From positions 55,471,348-55,535,347 of the forward strand of contig OX344764.1 in NCBI GenBank assembly GCA_947034895.1: 64,000 bases of DNA, written 5' to 3'. Source of the stretch: Rhytidiadelphus loreus (lineage: Eukaryota; Streptophyta; Bryopsida; Hypnales; Hylocomiaceae). Under the pieces are notes generated by a model, which saw only the letters and a program-made list of their open reading frames with translations, was not told where the DNA came from and did no database searches. The translations under genes and the position numbers were made by a program. This document shows, piece after piece, positions 33,307 to 45,469 of this stretch (position 1 is the stretch's first letter; every line of letters begins with the position of its first letter).

Positions 33307-33591
33307 AGTCGTATGTCATTCATGATGGCAACATTGCCTCTTTTACTAGAAATTAAAAAAAACAATTGCATGGATTTGCAGGTTTGATCCCATTGTTGGC
33401 AAATGTCTTGTGAGCTGGATTCAGAGTGCGTGAGTAAAGCTTCTGGGCCCAACCAGTTTAACTTACGAGGGAGGTCCTCAAGTGGGAAGAGTTGGCTTTT
33501 TCCACATGACCATCATCGCATCAACCTAGCAAGATGTAGCGTCTGGCACTATGCAAACTAGTGGCTACCAATGTGAGTAGTCACTACAAGA

Positions 33592-33780
33592 AAGGGGTGT
33601 TTTAAGTAAAACCCTAATAGCAAAGTCCAGTAAGTAATGAATTTTTAGGAGATTTTTGGTAAAAAACTATTAAAAATACATATGTTTCAGTAAAATTTTA
33701 CTAAAAATCTCCTAAAAGGTCATTACTTATAAGACTACACTACTAAGACTATACTTAAAACATCCCTTTCTCTTGTAGTG
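33592..33780. mobile_element. CACTA-ended MITE, copy 1
   Basis: Begins CACTACAAGAAAGGGGTGTT and ends with the inverse (..CCTTTCTCTTGTAGTG). It is flanked by AGT (33589-33591 and 33781-33783). The body is almost a full palindrome: the arms pair from end to centre. Copies of the same family lie at 37181-37383 and 39672-39881, with a half copy at 38415. Confidence 0.85.
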
Positions 33781-33910
33781 AGTACAATTCGATCTTTATG
33801 AAGTCTTAGTGGATTGGGATTTGAAAGTTGGCTGCTAATGCACATACAAGCTTAAGATATTTTTGGAAGTTTTTGTCTGGCTATGGCCATTGAGTATTGA
33901 TTGAAAAACA

Positions 33911-34166
33911 TTTTAATTTCAATCTTTTTGTCCAAAGACTAGAGTTCATGATGCACATAATTGATCCAACAAATCTACTAAAAGAAGTAAATTATCATTG
34001 ACAATATTGTCAATAAATGGAAAATTGCCAAGAATTACACTAACCTTCATAAAATTGGCAGTTTTTTGATGATATTGTCAATGATAATTTACTTTTGGGG
34101 GGATTTGTTGGATCAATTATATACATCTTGAACTCTAGTCTTTGGACAAAAAAGATTGAAATTAAA
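33911..34166. mobile_element. foldback MITE (TTTTAATTTCAATCTTTTTG ends)
   Basis: About 256 bp form a long imperfect hairpin. The left arm runs from TTTTAATTTCAATC through GTCCAAAGACTAGAGTTC, and the right arm returns GAACTCTAGTCTTTGGAC and GATTGAAATTAAAA. A partial copy lies at 38551-38690. No clear target duplication could be read. Confidence 0.7.
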
Positions 34167-34169
34167 AAC

Positions 34170-36475
34170 ACATTATATAGCATGAGCATGTTAATTAATA
34201 AGTAAACTTCAATAGGGGTAGATCTTTTACATGATCTCTCCCTAATTGCTTGAATTCAATTGTTGGCACAGGATTTGACTTGGATGAGCAATTCCACATA
34301 TCTGCAGGTCGGGTTTCATCAGTGAGGAAATTTTCCAATGTGCAGAAATAGAGTTTGGAAGGTTTCCATATTTTTTTCAAATTTTGATTCCTCAAAAATA
34401 ATTAGTACTATGAATTTTTGTGTGGGAGAATGATTCCATCTCTCCCACTGTGGTCATACAATATAGACTTTCTTATTTCCGACCAAGGGTTGGTTGCAAA
34501 ATTCACAAGGGTTGGTTGCAGTATTGGGAGTCTTGTAGAACAATCACCAAATGTGCCACAATTGCACCCATCCGGGAATGATGCCGTAATTAATCACTGT
34601 TCATCTCCTCCTATACAAAAAGAGAGCAACCTACATTGTCAAAATGGTGTGTGTGTGTGATTTGGAATAGGATTTCTCCCTTAGATGAAATTGTAATGAA
34701 ATTTTTTGAGGACCACTTCAGAGAAACATGCTTGGCTATTTCCATGTCATTGGTTGTTCAGTGATATGTTTCTAACAACTACATCATTTGACTTTTGCGA
34801 TTGATCCCAAGGTAACCAATTGGCTTTTGTCAGCATACCTGCAAAGATGGGGAAATAATGTATTGTGTAGGAAAATTTAAATTGATGAATGGGTCCCTTC
34901 AAGCTCGTTCTAGCGGCCCTCCAGAGGCCCAAAGTTTTCTATAATGATTTGTGTGACATTGCCCTTAACCCTTTAAGAACCTAAGGCCCATATTTGGCCT
35001 CATAAAGTCATGCTTTTATTAGGCATTTTGAAAGAGTTTATATGAGAATTTTGATCCGTTCAAATAATCAAAAAATTTAACTAACACATGCAATGTTCAA
35101 CATTCAATCTAATGCTATAAAGATTATCCTCATACTATTTATACTTTTCATTGTATAGTAAGTCAAAGTGGTCATTCTAAAATCATAAACCGTTTGTCTT
35201 TAAAGGTTTGTGGCAATGGAGTTGGTAACTTTCTATAGACACAAGTGACAAAAAGAATACCATGTGACAATCCCTTATTAGTCCTTCAATAATTACAAAA
35301 AATGAATTTAAAAAAATAAAACCACTCAATAGTATAAAAAATTGTATCTAAAATTTTGAAACTTTATAGGCTAGATTTTGCTGAATTCTAGCAAAAATGT
35401 CAGCATGTCAATTGCAAGAAAGACCTCTATGAATTTCCCATTGTGAATTTTGGCGGTTGATTGTCCAGAAGAATATCTTCTGACTATTAGAAAATTCCAA
35501 ATTTTTTTGTGGAACATCTCATGGAATTTCACAACACACGTGCAAGTTTACATTTTTACCTTGCACCTTTCCAAGGAGAATCAAATCCTGCTATCTCTTT
35601 TAACTTCCGGTAAATAAAGAATCTTCCAAATTGAAGGGAATCTTGGCAACTCGATTATGCCACTGGACTCTTGCTATGATTCCCACTTCAAATTATTGTA
35701 CTTAGGTTGTAGATGCCTTTTACTGGTCCATCTTGAGTTTTCTTCACCTACAGGTTAACAATTGGGGTTTCTACTATGTTGTTGATAAAATGAAAAAACT
35801 AAAACCTTTTTTTGGGAATCTATTTTAGGCTTCTCACATAGTTCCTTTCAACCATTTTTGGCTAGTTTGTGTTTACATGCAGAATAGGTTTAGACAATTG
35901 GTCATTTCTACTTAAACACATTAACTATGTACAATTTGTGGGTTTCTACCCTATTTACATGCGGGATTAAGGTATACTTGTAGAAAAATATACTATTTGA
36001 GATCAATTGTTATATTGATATGTGGCATACCTATTTTGGTTTTACACTCTTTGGGGGGCTTTTTGTATACTAAACTACACTCAAAATTATAAGAAATCCA
36101 AAAAAATAACTTATGGTCCCAAGTGACGAATATAGGACTCACACTACTATATATAACACTTGAAATAAATTTGGAAGATTGTCTTGTATGTATATTTTAT
36201 TTTATAATGAATTTATTGTTGTATACATAGTTAATTATTATCATATATATGTTTGTATAACCTTTATATTGATCATATTCAAGGAGCTACATTTTTACTA
36301 TTCATTTTAATACATACAAAACATGACAAAAATGTTGAATGATCTTAAAATCCCTTTGTTGGGGTCAAATTTTAGAAATGGTGACTATTTACATTATAGA
36401 AAACCTTTAATCAATAAAACGATTTGGACACTTGTTTAGATCTATACTTGTTTATCAAAAGCAAATCATAAAAGG
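34170..36475. other. gene-free AT-rich DNA
   Basis: No supportable gene. Short open frames at 34195-34395, 34418-34660 and 34747-34932 have no domain and random-looking composition. Confidence 0.5.
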
Positions 36476-37035
36476 CTAGCTCTTAAGCCTTCAATAAATG
36501 ACTTAAAAGGTGCATTAGAAAATGTATAAAAAGTGTATAAATATGCTATAGATTGTCAGTTGGAGCATGAAAAGCCTTTTTTTATGATTTTGAGCATAAG
36601 AGAAAACATTAAAAGATTGATGGGAGATTTTGTAGGAGGCTTAGTAGATTTGAACGAAGCATATGAACTTGCATCCACTGACAAGTTTACTTTGCAAGCA
36701 AGAGGACTTGTAAAAATAAAGATGGTTGATTATATTGGAGCTTTGATAGATTTGGACAAAACAAATGATCATGCACCTAATGAAAGCTTTATTTTGAAAA
36801 TAAGAGGAGATCTCAAAAGAAAGATGAATGATTATGTCAAAGCTCTAGTGGATTTCAATAAAGCAAATGAACTTGCACCTAATGACAGTTTTATTTTGAA
36901 AACAAGAAGAAATATCCAAAGAATGATGAATGGTTGTGTTGGAGCTTTGGTGGATTTGGATAAAGCAAATGAACTTACACCTAATGATAATTTTATTTTG
37001 AAAATAAGAGGAGATATCAAAAGAAGGATGAATGA

Positions 37036-37770
37036 CAATGAGCCCAAAAGATGCAATCACTGCCATTAGTTGTCCCCCCTCCCCTCCTAAAAAATGACAG
37101 CTGTTGATTTTTACAAAAAAAAATTACAGACCACCCCCACAGCCGTTGATCTCAAAAAAACTCTTATATGCATACGCATACACTACAAGAGAAAGGGGTG
37201 TTTTAAGTAGTGTCCTAAACATCAGGTCTTTTAAGTAATGTCTTTTAAGTAAGTTTTTAAGTAAAATTTTACTAAAAAGACAATCTTTTTAGTAAAATTT
37301 TACTTAAAAACTTATTTAAAAGACATTACTTAAAAGACGTGATGTCTAGGACACTACTTAAAACACCCCTTTCTCTTGTAGTGATACGCTGATACGGATA
37401 CGCTGATACAGATACATTACGCTAATACAAATACAAATACAATACGTTGATACAAATACGGATGTAGATATGTGCATACAGATACGGATATGGATACATA
37501 CTAATATGCATACGGATATGTACTTGGGAAACATTGACTTATCCCATATTGATTGTAAGATCATTTGTTTCTCAAAATTACAAAAGAAGGGGGGGAGGGA
37601 GACGGGGAGGGGGGAGGTTCTGTAAAAATTTAATTAAAAACAATTTTGAATTTTTGAATTTTGGGGGGTGGCTAGGGGGTGGTTGGTAATTAATTAAGGA
37701 ATGAAATTAATTAATGAGCTCATTGTGACTTTTGTCACAATGAGCTCAAAAGATGTAGTTTACTGCATTA
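37036..37770 (+). repeat. 'GATAC' element, copy B, inserted in the TPR fragment
   Basis: Left end CAATGAGCCCAAAAGATGCA, right end CAATGAGCTCAAAAGATGTA in the same orientation. Between them lie a C-rich tract, CCGTTGAT, the GATAC array (37385-37530), a G-rich tract (37588-37618), an AT-rich block and TTGTGAC..GTCACAA. The array is itself interrupted by a CACTA-ended MITE (37181-37383). Without that MITE the copy is about 530 bp. Confidence 0.75.
37181..37383. mobile_element. CACTA-ended MITE, copy 2
   Basis: Same ends as copy 1, flanked by ATA on both sides (37178-37180 and 37384-37386). It inserted into the 'GATAC' element, giving three layers of nesting: TPR fragment, 'GATAC' element, MITE. 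Confidence 0.85.
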
Positions 37771-38414
37771 ATAGGATCTATGTTGGAGCTTTGGTGGATT
37801 TGAATAAAGCAAATAAACTTGCACCAAATGACAAGTTTACTTTGCAAATAAGAAAAGCTTTAAGGCAAAATTAAATGATGATATGAAACATTGACAAATT
37901 TGAACCAAGCAAAAAAACTTAAATCTAATATTGATACTTTTACTTTGATGTTTAGAAACCTCTTAAGATGAATTTTTTTTAATTTTTTTTTATGGATGGA
38001 AAGCACTAATAAGCTAAATAATTGTATCATGGAAAAACAGAATTAAGTGTGATTCTAATTCAAAGGTATGACGCAATTGTTTGTTTGAAGACAAATCCCA
38101 TCATATAAGCTTCATTGTAGATTTTTTCTTCTTGAAACAATAGATTCTTATTGCCTTCACATTGGAGGATTGGTTGGAATAGGTTAGAATTTTTTGATAG
38201 CAACAACAAATTGCCAAAAAACACCTTAGATTTATTGAATTGCATATATTTGATCATCTACATATAATTATTTATCCACATCTATACTCACTATATTAAA
38301 AAAAATTGTATGGCCCCTACTTGTCAAAGCTAACTTATTAGTAAAAATTCTTACTACAATAACTGACAAAACTAAGTACAATTTTGAAACATTTTCATTC
38401 AAACAACCATACCA

Positions 38415-38478
38415 CACTACAAGAGAAAGGGGTGTTTTAAGTATAGTCCTAGAGATAAGATATTAAGTAATGTCCTTG
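38415..38478 (+). mobile_element. truncated CACTA-ended MITE (left end only)
   Basis: The first 62-64 bases match the left end of the copy at 39672 almost exactly, then the sequence diverges and no right end is found. Confidence 0.7.
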
Positions 38479-38550
38479 CATTTGAAACATTTGTTGAATT
38501 GGGCAATGTGTTCAATTTATATTTTACAGCCATATAATGTATTTTTAATT

Positions 38551-38690
38551 TCAACATTTTTGTCAAAAGACTAGAGTTCATGATGCACATAATTGATCCA
38601 ACAAATTAAAAAAGAAAAGTAAATTATCATTGACAATATTGTCAAAAAACTGAAAATTGCCAAAAGTTACATTGACCTTTCTAAAATTGG
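38551..38690 (+). mobile_element. partial foldback MITE
   Basis: Matches the left arm and centre of the element at 33911-34166 (CAAAAGACTAGAGTTCATGA, GACAATATTGTCA, AAAATTGGCAG). The right arm is missing. Confidence 0.65.
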
Positions 38691-38699
38691 CAGAATAAC

Positions 38700-39660
38700 T
38701 AGACCAGACCAACTGTATCATTTCCACATGAATCTTCAATCTTAACAAAGTCATTGTTATGATAGTTGTTGCATAATAATATTAGCATCCAATGATTGCA
38801 AAATGACTAAGAATGATTACAAATCACGCAATTATTTGTGATCAACTCAAATTCAACACATCTATCTATTCAAAGTTGTACTCAGTTTTGTCCATCACTG
38901 TAAATATGAAAATAAATCATTATTCCTTAAAATTATTTTACAATGTTCCAAGTCCTAAAAACCAAGATATTTATCCATACCAGTAATAATTAAAGATTTA
39001 AAATATATCAATACAATGGTTCTTAAACTTTATACTATTATTCATTTGCAAAATATACACCAACAAATTAATTTGAAAAAATAGAATATTTCATAAATAT
39101 TCAAACAAGACATTCAAACATTCAAATATACATTTTTGATCATTTGAAAATAAATTGTTAAATGACATGGCATACACAATAAACTTCTTGAAAAGAAATA
39201 GAACTCTTCAGTCTTCATAATTAATTCATTTGGTTATTACCAAAACATTTTTTTTTACATTAAAAAAAAAAATTGTTTTATTAAAATCCAAAACACACCA
39301 AAATTCATCTCCAATGTGATCTTTGTATAATTTTGAATAATATTTTCCATTCAATTAGGCAAAGTGCAATATTGATCACAAATGTCCTAAATCTAAATGA
39401 AGACAAGAACCAAAGGCTACTTATTCAAGAAAAGCCCTCATGACCCCAATCAAATCAAACTCTCATTCTATCAAAAAATTATTGTACAAATGTACTTATT
39501 GAAAAACTTCTAAGAGATTAATCATTCATACTATGCCCTAATAGCTAGTTGCAAACAAGCATTCAAACTTATAAGATATTCATGTAGCCTTATGTCTTTA
39601 CCATAATATAAAGAAAAGAAAAAAGAAAGGTACTTTTCTAATTTTTTAATTCATAAAAAT
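38700..39660. other. gene-free AT-rich DNA
   Basis: No open frame longer than about 60 codons and no bounded repeat was seen. Confidence 0.5.
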
Positions 39661-39671
39661 TTCAAAGCTTT

Positions 39672-39881
39672 CACTACAAGAGAAAGGGGTGTTTTAAATA
39701 TAGTCCTAGAGATAAGATATTAAGTAATGACCTTTATGTAGATTTTTAGTAAAAATTTACTGAAAATACGTGTACTTTTAGTAAATTTTTACGAAAAATC
39801 TACATAAAGGTCATTATTTAATATCTTATCTCTAGGACTATACTTAAAAACACACTTGAAACACCCCTTTCTCTTGTAGTG
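39672..39881. mobile_element. CACTA-ended MITE, copy 3
   Basis: Perfectly matching ends CACTACAAGAGAAAGGGGTG and inverse. Unlike its relatives it lacks a 3-bp direct duplication (TTT left, AAA right). It is instead flanked by the 8-bp direct and self-palindromic repeat AAAGCTTT (39664-39671 and 39882-39889). Confidence 0.8.
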
Positions 39882-39889
39882 AAAGCTTT

Positions 39890-40275
39890 GAAATTCAATA
39901 TCTTTTCTACCAAGAATCAGAACACCACAACACAAAGTCTATGCACTCCTTCTTGCAAAGACCTTTCTAAGGTACCCAAAATATAACTGGGGGATGTATG
40001 ATTCTAGAAATCTCACTATAACAAACAAAACAAACAACCTAATTAAAGGTATAGATTTAAAGTTTCATCTTATAAAGACTTTTTGGATTCAATAGTGGGA
40101 TCTTTTGAGTGAACAAACTCTCATTTCCACCAATCCTTTAGGGGTTGGAATTTCTCTCTTTCATCTCATATAAACTTCTTTAGCAAGCCGATGCTCAAAG
40201 AGCCTAACTCAACAAGGCACCACATGTAACACTTATAATATAGATCCACACTCTTTAGCCTATTTAATGTTCCCT
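39890..40275. other. gene-free DNA
   Basis: Nothing codable or repetitive could be supported here. Confidence 0.45.
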
Positions 40276-40846
40276 TATGAATAACATTGCCCACAAATTG
40301 ATAGAACCAATGTAAGTCACAATTTTTTTGGGGAGATAGTAAGTAAGTTTGCTATTGAAGGATTACAACTATTGTTAACCCTTAAAGGACAAAGGGGTGA
40401 CCTCAAAAGTCATCCCTTTTCATTACCGTGTGAATCATAGGCTTTAGAAATAGCAAAAACACTCATTGGAAGTCAAACTACTATAGAAATCTTCCCCTTT
40501 TCACAACAAAATTTTGAGGATGAATAGTTGCACTTGTGTCCTACTACAAGGATTCCCATCCATCAGACGCTAAACATCCTCCTCAACATTTAAGGGTTAA
40601 CCAGCCAACACAACACAATCACTGAAATAGGAAAGTGTTATCAAATACTGTGATAGATACTAAATAGAATGAAGAGTTTGTGAATAATATTGCCATAAAT
40701 TGATATCCCAAATGTAAGTCACAGAATTTTGGATGAGACTGTAGCTGTTGGAGGACTACAACAATTGTTAACCTGCCAACACAACACAACCACTGAAATA
40801 GGGTAGTGGTATCAAATGCTGTGATCCATACTAAATAAAATGAACT
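40270..40846 (+). repeat. diverged tandem duplication, one unit carrying a TTAA MITE
   Basis: A unit of about 170-180 bp is present twice: about 40270-40672 (with a 222-bp insertion) and 40681-40846. Shared landmarks are AATGTAAGTCACA, TACAAC(T/A)ATTGTTAACC and CAGCCAACACAACACAA / CTGCCAACACAACACAA. It lies just beyond the 3' end of the minus-strand gene at 40912. Confidence 0.75.
40379..40596. mobile_element. 218-bp piggyBac-like (TTAA) MITE with an empty-site neighbour
   Basis: Begins CCCTTAAAGGAC and ends CATTTAAGGG between two TTAA copies (40375-40378, 40597-40600). The second tandem unit shows the unoccupied site with a single TTAA (40768-40771), confirming the boundaries. Confidence 0.85.
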
Positions 40847-40911
40847 GTATAGTTAGAAAAGCTACCCGAAGGACGCGTCATTCACTCCAGCCTTAGGGTT
40901 GGAATTGTTCG

Positions 40912-43900
40912 TCACTCCTTTTTCTTCTTCAGAATGACCTTTGCAGTTGCCAAAGGATGACAGCCCACAACACATTCCAAGCTTTCAGCCTTCTTTAGTG
41001 ATTCTGGTACTATCCTGGCTCGTGGAGGTGACTCCGCCTTTCCCAGAGGATGGCATCCCTCAGGACATCCCACACCATCCCAAGGCTCAGGTGGTATCTC
41101 AGCTGGGGTGCCTGGCCCCTGGTCAGACCCGCGCGCCATGTAAAGGTCATATCCATCTCCAAAGTAATCACAAGCATCGCAAATAGATGGTGGAGGAGGT
41201 GGTGTTGGATTCTTCCTTTTCTCCTCTTCCTCTAATCTCTTCCTTTCCGCTGTGTCCGCACGTAAAATCTCCTCAATATCCACAAGTGGATCCCTCCAAA
41301 ACGCCAAAATAGGATCTTCAAAGAGTTCCTTCACCTTCCGAATACCCTTCGAAGTTTCTCTCCCAACTCTGAGTTTAAACACAAGGTATAAAAAAGTGAG
41401 TTATTTTTGTTACTTTTGTATAATCGCACTCATCCAGAATTTAGATTCTCATGATAGGACCACAAAAAATTTGGAAATAATTTGGGTTTGTGAAACATAC
41501 GGTAAGCCATAATCAATCGGCTTTGGTTTGGGAGGTGGAGTCTTCACCTTCACCCTCCTATGCCAGGTCCGTAACCTCTCTATGCTTTCCTTGTTTTTTC
41601 GATAGTGATTCTTTGTGTGTTTGAAATCTAGCTCAAGGCTGCACCAAACAAAACCCACAATTTGAAAATCAGTTGAAAAAACTTCCTACCGGACTTCGAT
41701 TTAGTGCAAATGGGGTTCACCCACTACACCGAAGTCCTAATTAGTTCAGGCATTTTTCACCGATTGTTTGAGTTCGCATCTGCGACAGTGTTTTTTTGGG
41801 CGATTTGTCGTCCATTTGCACCAAAGTAATGGGCCCAGTACTTTGGAACAAAATGGTACTGAAAAGGCAGAAAATCACCAAAAAACTTCAAATTAAAAAA
41901 AAGAAATCTTGAAAGAAATCGCCAGTGTGGATGAAAACAAAATTATGGATATGTGATATGCACTAATGTGATATTTTCTATCCAATATGTGGATGACTGT
42001 TGAAATTTGGAGCACCGCTATAACATTCAATATCGCCACTTTGGCACTTAATAAAAAATGAAAAAAAGAAAACTGATCTGCGAGGGACACTGGATTCAAA
42101 AGATTCAATCATGCGAGGACACATGTACGAGAGCAATTTGTGACTCAACATACTTGTTCATCCACATCTAATATGGATTTTGGTGTAGTAGAAATCAAGT
42201 CCTATTCTAGCCAGGGAGTCCACCCAAGTTCTGTAGATTGGGTTCCTAGTGACCAGTTCCAAGTAAAGCTGGGTGGACTCCCAAGCTAGAATAGGTCATG
42301 ATTTCCACAAGCACAATTCTGCAATGGGTCATATTCAACAATCAACTGCATTTTGACATCTAGGTAACCAGTCGTACCGTTCAACTGCTTTAAACTCAGC
42401 AATTTCAGGCTCCTCAGGACCGTAATCGGTATACCATGGGATTAACTGTCGTTTCCATGTTTCTGTCCACCGCCACCTTGTGTGTTGTCTGCCGATCTGC
42501 CTAGCACATGACATTCCAATCAATCAGCTTCGGCTCCTAGACCTCATGTAAGTGGTCCTGAGTGGTGTCCGAAGCTCTAGTGAAATGCGTAATCAAGTTT
42601 GACGAATTGCAGCAAATGTATTAGTATGTTATCATTAGCAAAATCATTTGATCCCCAAAACTCTCAGTTCTAGGTTTTCACTATTGCACAATCCTGGAGA
42701 ACTTTGATTTTGCATAGTGACGAATGTACTAGGTATCAAAAAATATCTTGCTAGCAGAGACCTTAAATAACTATTTGCCAACTACTTAAGAACTGAATGG
42801 AGCTTAGGGACCAAATCTACAAAGTTATCTTCTTATGTGATAGGAGGTAGTGGGATTCATAAACTATGATAAGAAACCATTTGACTACTCTCTGACAATC
42901 ATACAAGTGGAAGTATAATCAGAGACACAAAAAGTGAGGTTTATTCGTTTATTCCATTCGGTGAGCAGTCAATGACCAACTGAAATAAGAGATTTCACAT
43001 GGACAGGAGTTCCACGTAGAATTACAGACTGATTTGATAAGCAAATCTATCATCTATCATTCAGTTTCTGGAAACCACGATCGTTGCGTGAACATTGTTG
43101 GATCCGATCTACACCATTGTTATTTGGCTTTTCACTCCCCTTCTGGATGTGAGATCTAGCTCCCACATTCAAAGGCGGAAGAGGGTTTGGCAAGGGAGAT
43201 CTTAGCACATGCGAATTGCTTGGACTCTTCGGAGTCTCAAAAGAAATGACCTATTTGTATCAAAGTTCAAAGGTTATGTAAAGTGCAGTCATTGCATTTC
43301 GTTTCACTAAAATTTGGACCCCTTCTCTTGATCAGAAAGCTCATTTGACTGCAAACATACTAACTGTCGGAAAGTTTTACTCTCATGATTTATGATTTGT
43401 GCGTCCTAGAGTTTAATGAAACATCAATATACTTTGATAGCATTCTTAAGTTGTTTTATGAGTGCAGGACATGTTTTGGATGAGAAAAGTGTGCAATAGC
43501 ACGCTACTTCTACTTGATCACAACTGTCAATCCAGGAGCTCCTGTGAGAAGCTACTGAAGTGATTGATGTCAGGGGCTTCCTTCTTGCCCTGAACTCAGG
43601 CCGCAAAGAAGATTCGTATCAAAGAAAGATGTCAGATAATCGGAGCATCTTGGATACTTTGATTCTTCATTTAATTAGAAAATGGCCAACTTGTTAGGAA
43701 TTCCTTTATGTTCTGGTCTGAATATCTGAACTCGATGCCTTGGAAGTCTAATCCTAGTCTTAGAGAAATTTGCAAATGAAAGAGTGAGAAGGAAAAAAAC
43801 ATGAATACCTTCTTAATAGGCAAATAAAAATTCCTGTCAGCACGAATCTTGGGAAGTTTCGGTAAGAAATAGCACTGCAGCCTTCGGAGCTCCGGCAGCA

Positions 43901-45037
43901 AGAAAAGATTCGTGATGGTGCAAGTGTTGTTGAGCAAGAAATGGCCATCCTCTCGATTATAGAAAGGCCGAGGTGGGTGCTTCTTAAGACCGGCAGGATC
44001 CCACCTTCTCGGTGGCTTCAGGTCGAACTGGTTCGGGTCCCTGATGTTATACCACACAAACTCATGCGCTGGCTTAGCCTGCGAAGAGAGCCCCAAAACG
44101 AAACCATAAGATTGTAGGACTCTGAAATTGCCTGCAATTCAGAAGAAGAAGCCAATTCCGGAACCAAACCCTCATTCATCAATCTGGGAATTGGGAAAGT
44201 GGTCATCAAATGTTAGCAGCTGAATTAGGCCTCAGTAGATCTGCAAACCAAACCCTATACCTACAGATTGTAGGAATGCTGGAATTCAGTAAGGAGACGC
44301 GATGCAAGACTAAAGCCCTGGTAGAACAAGTACGACAGGCCTGAATTGCAGGCTAAGAAAGCATATAGTCTAAGGACCAAATTCAGTAACCCATTAGCCA
44401 CTCAAAACCGAGATAATGAAAAGAGTTCTCACAGCTCAATTAAGGACTCAGTGGGAGAATTACACCTCTTATAGACAGTATGATACTAGAGCAAAAAGAT
44501 TCAATGCACAAACAGTCCAAAAAATAATAAAACAGACAGAGATTGCATGCAATTTGAGTCGAAGCGGTCAATTTCAGAACTAAACCCGGAAGCTACCCTG
44601 CTTTGCACACAAACGGTATAGGCATAAAGGAATGGCATATGGTGAGCAGGAGTTCGTCTCACAGTGGGCTTTCCAAACTGAAGGTCGCCACAGACGCGTT
44701 CATGGCGTTTGAAAGTAGTCCGCCCTGCGTTCGCTCGGCCGACCTTGGTCTTGACAGGAGCCTCCTGCCTTCGAGCATGCTCTGCAACCGCGCCATCCGG
44801 CCAGAGAGGGTTCTTCGAGCAGTCTCGGAAACCCGGGTAAGCGCCATATCGAAATTGGTAGTTCTTGAAGACTGGCAAGAACAGGGGCTCAGGCAGAGCG
44901 TCTTTGCTTCCATCCCACTTCGGAGGCTCTGGTGTTCGCGGGTCGCGCTCGAAAGGAGCCACGAAGGGCGCCGACGGTGCACTCGAGGGCGCTTTGCCTG
45001 CTGTGGAGCCTCGCTTGGACGTCGCAGAAGAATTCAT
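40912..45037 (-). CDS. unrecognised five-exon plant protein
   Basis: Minus-strand exons: 45037-44597, 44078-43809 (acceptor ttcgcag, donor gtattc), 42496-42378, 41638-41501, 41368-40912. All joins are in phase and total 475 codons. I do not recognise the family. The N-terminus is Ser/Ala/Pro-rich, then PKWDGSKDALPEPLF and YQFRYGAYPGF. The middle is Trp/Arg-rich (RWDPAGLKKHPPRPFYNRED, LPKLPKIRADRNFYLP, TRWRWTETWKRQLIPWYTDY). A basic helix follows (NKESIERLRTWHRRVKVK), then a Lys/Glu-rich segment, a poly-Pro run and a Cys-rich tail (GCPEGCHPLGKAES and GCHPLATAK are similar to each other). Intact spliced frames suggest a real host gene. Without the donor at 42377 the protein would end early at 42335; exon 1 could instead end at the donor near 44617. 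Confidence 0.6.
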
Positions 45038-45044
45038 CGCAGAA

Positions 45045-45330
45045 TTTGATAGATCACGCCCGCGCACTCGAAAACCCTTACGTCCGGGGTAACCCTATTT
45101 CAAATTTCCAGTCTCCGGAAGCCTTCATTCACCGACATTGCAATATATCTTTGACACATTGCGATATATCTTCCGGTTAGAAACCATCCCAGGACTTGAT
45201 AGATTGACCTCGAAAGCCCGCGAACTCGGAAACCCAAACGTCCATGGGAACCCTAATTCAACTTTCCAGGCTCCCGAAGCTTTCACTCGCCACCATTGCA
45301 ATCCATCTTTCGACAAATTGCTTGGTCTCG
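45045..45330 (-). repeat. diverged 155-bp tandem duplication at the 5' end of the minus-strand gene
   Basis: 45045-45165 and 45198-45320 share TTGATAGAT, CCCGCG(C/A)ACTCG, AACCCTA(A/T)TTCAA, TTTCCAG(T/G)CTCC and CATTGCAAT(A/C)(T/C)ATCTTT in the same order. They lie directly upstream of the ATG at 45037, so they probably form part of the promoter or 5' untranslated region. Confidence 0.65.
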
Positions 45331-45469
45331 CAACAGGAGCCTCTCGTAAGATATTGGAATCCTGCGATGGATGCGAGTAATCTCCATGCCAAAGTCGCCC
45401 TCCAAACAGGGTTGAATGTACATGGAACGTGGTCTTTCTCCACTTCGATTGCTGCAACAGGATTCAATT

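Larger units (their letters stand above)
36480..37965 (+). pseudogene. TPR-like repeat protein fragment, interrupted by transposons
   Basis: An open frame at 36533-37069 encodes about four and a half 34-residue repeats close to RGDIKRRMNDYVGALVDL plus KANELAPNDSFILK, which fit a tetratricopeptide-like pattern. The frame is cut at about 37036 by the 'GATAC' element, and a further repeat (VGALVDLNKANKLAPNDKF) resumes at about 37780, followed by a decayed unit to about 37965. The start is not a convincing ATG; a preceding stop separates it from an upstream in-frame stretch (LKPSINDLKGALENV). I infer a dead fragment of a repeat-rich gene. AT-rich codon use supports long decay or a fast-evolving source. 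Confidence 0.6.

Noticed and set aside
36533..37069. TPR-like frame as a functional gene
   Set aside because: No convincing start, ends inside a transposon, and the next repeat unit reappears beyond the insertion with stops.
42335..42377. Stop at 42335 as the end of the minus-strand gene
   Set aside because: The donor at 42377 links in phase to two further exons that continue the basic, coiled-coil-like protein, so the five-exon model is preferred; not excluded.
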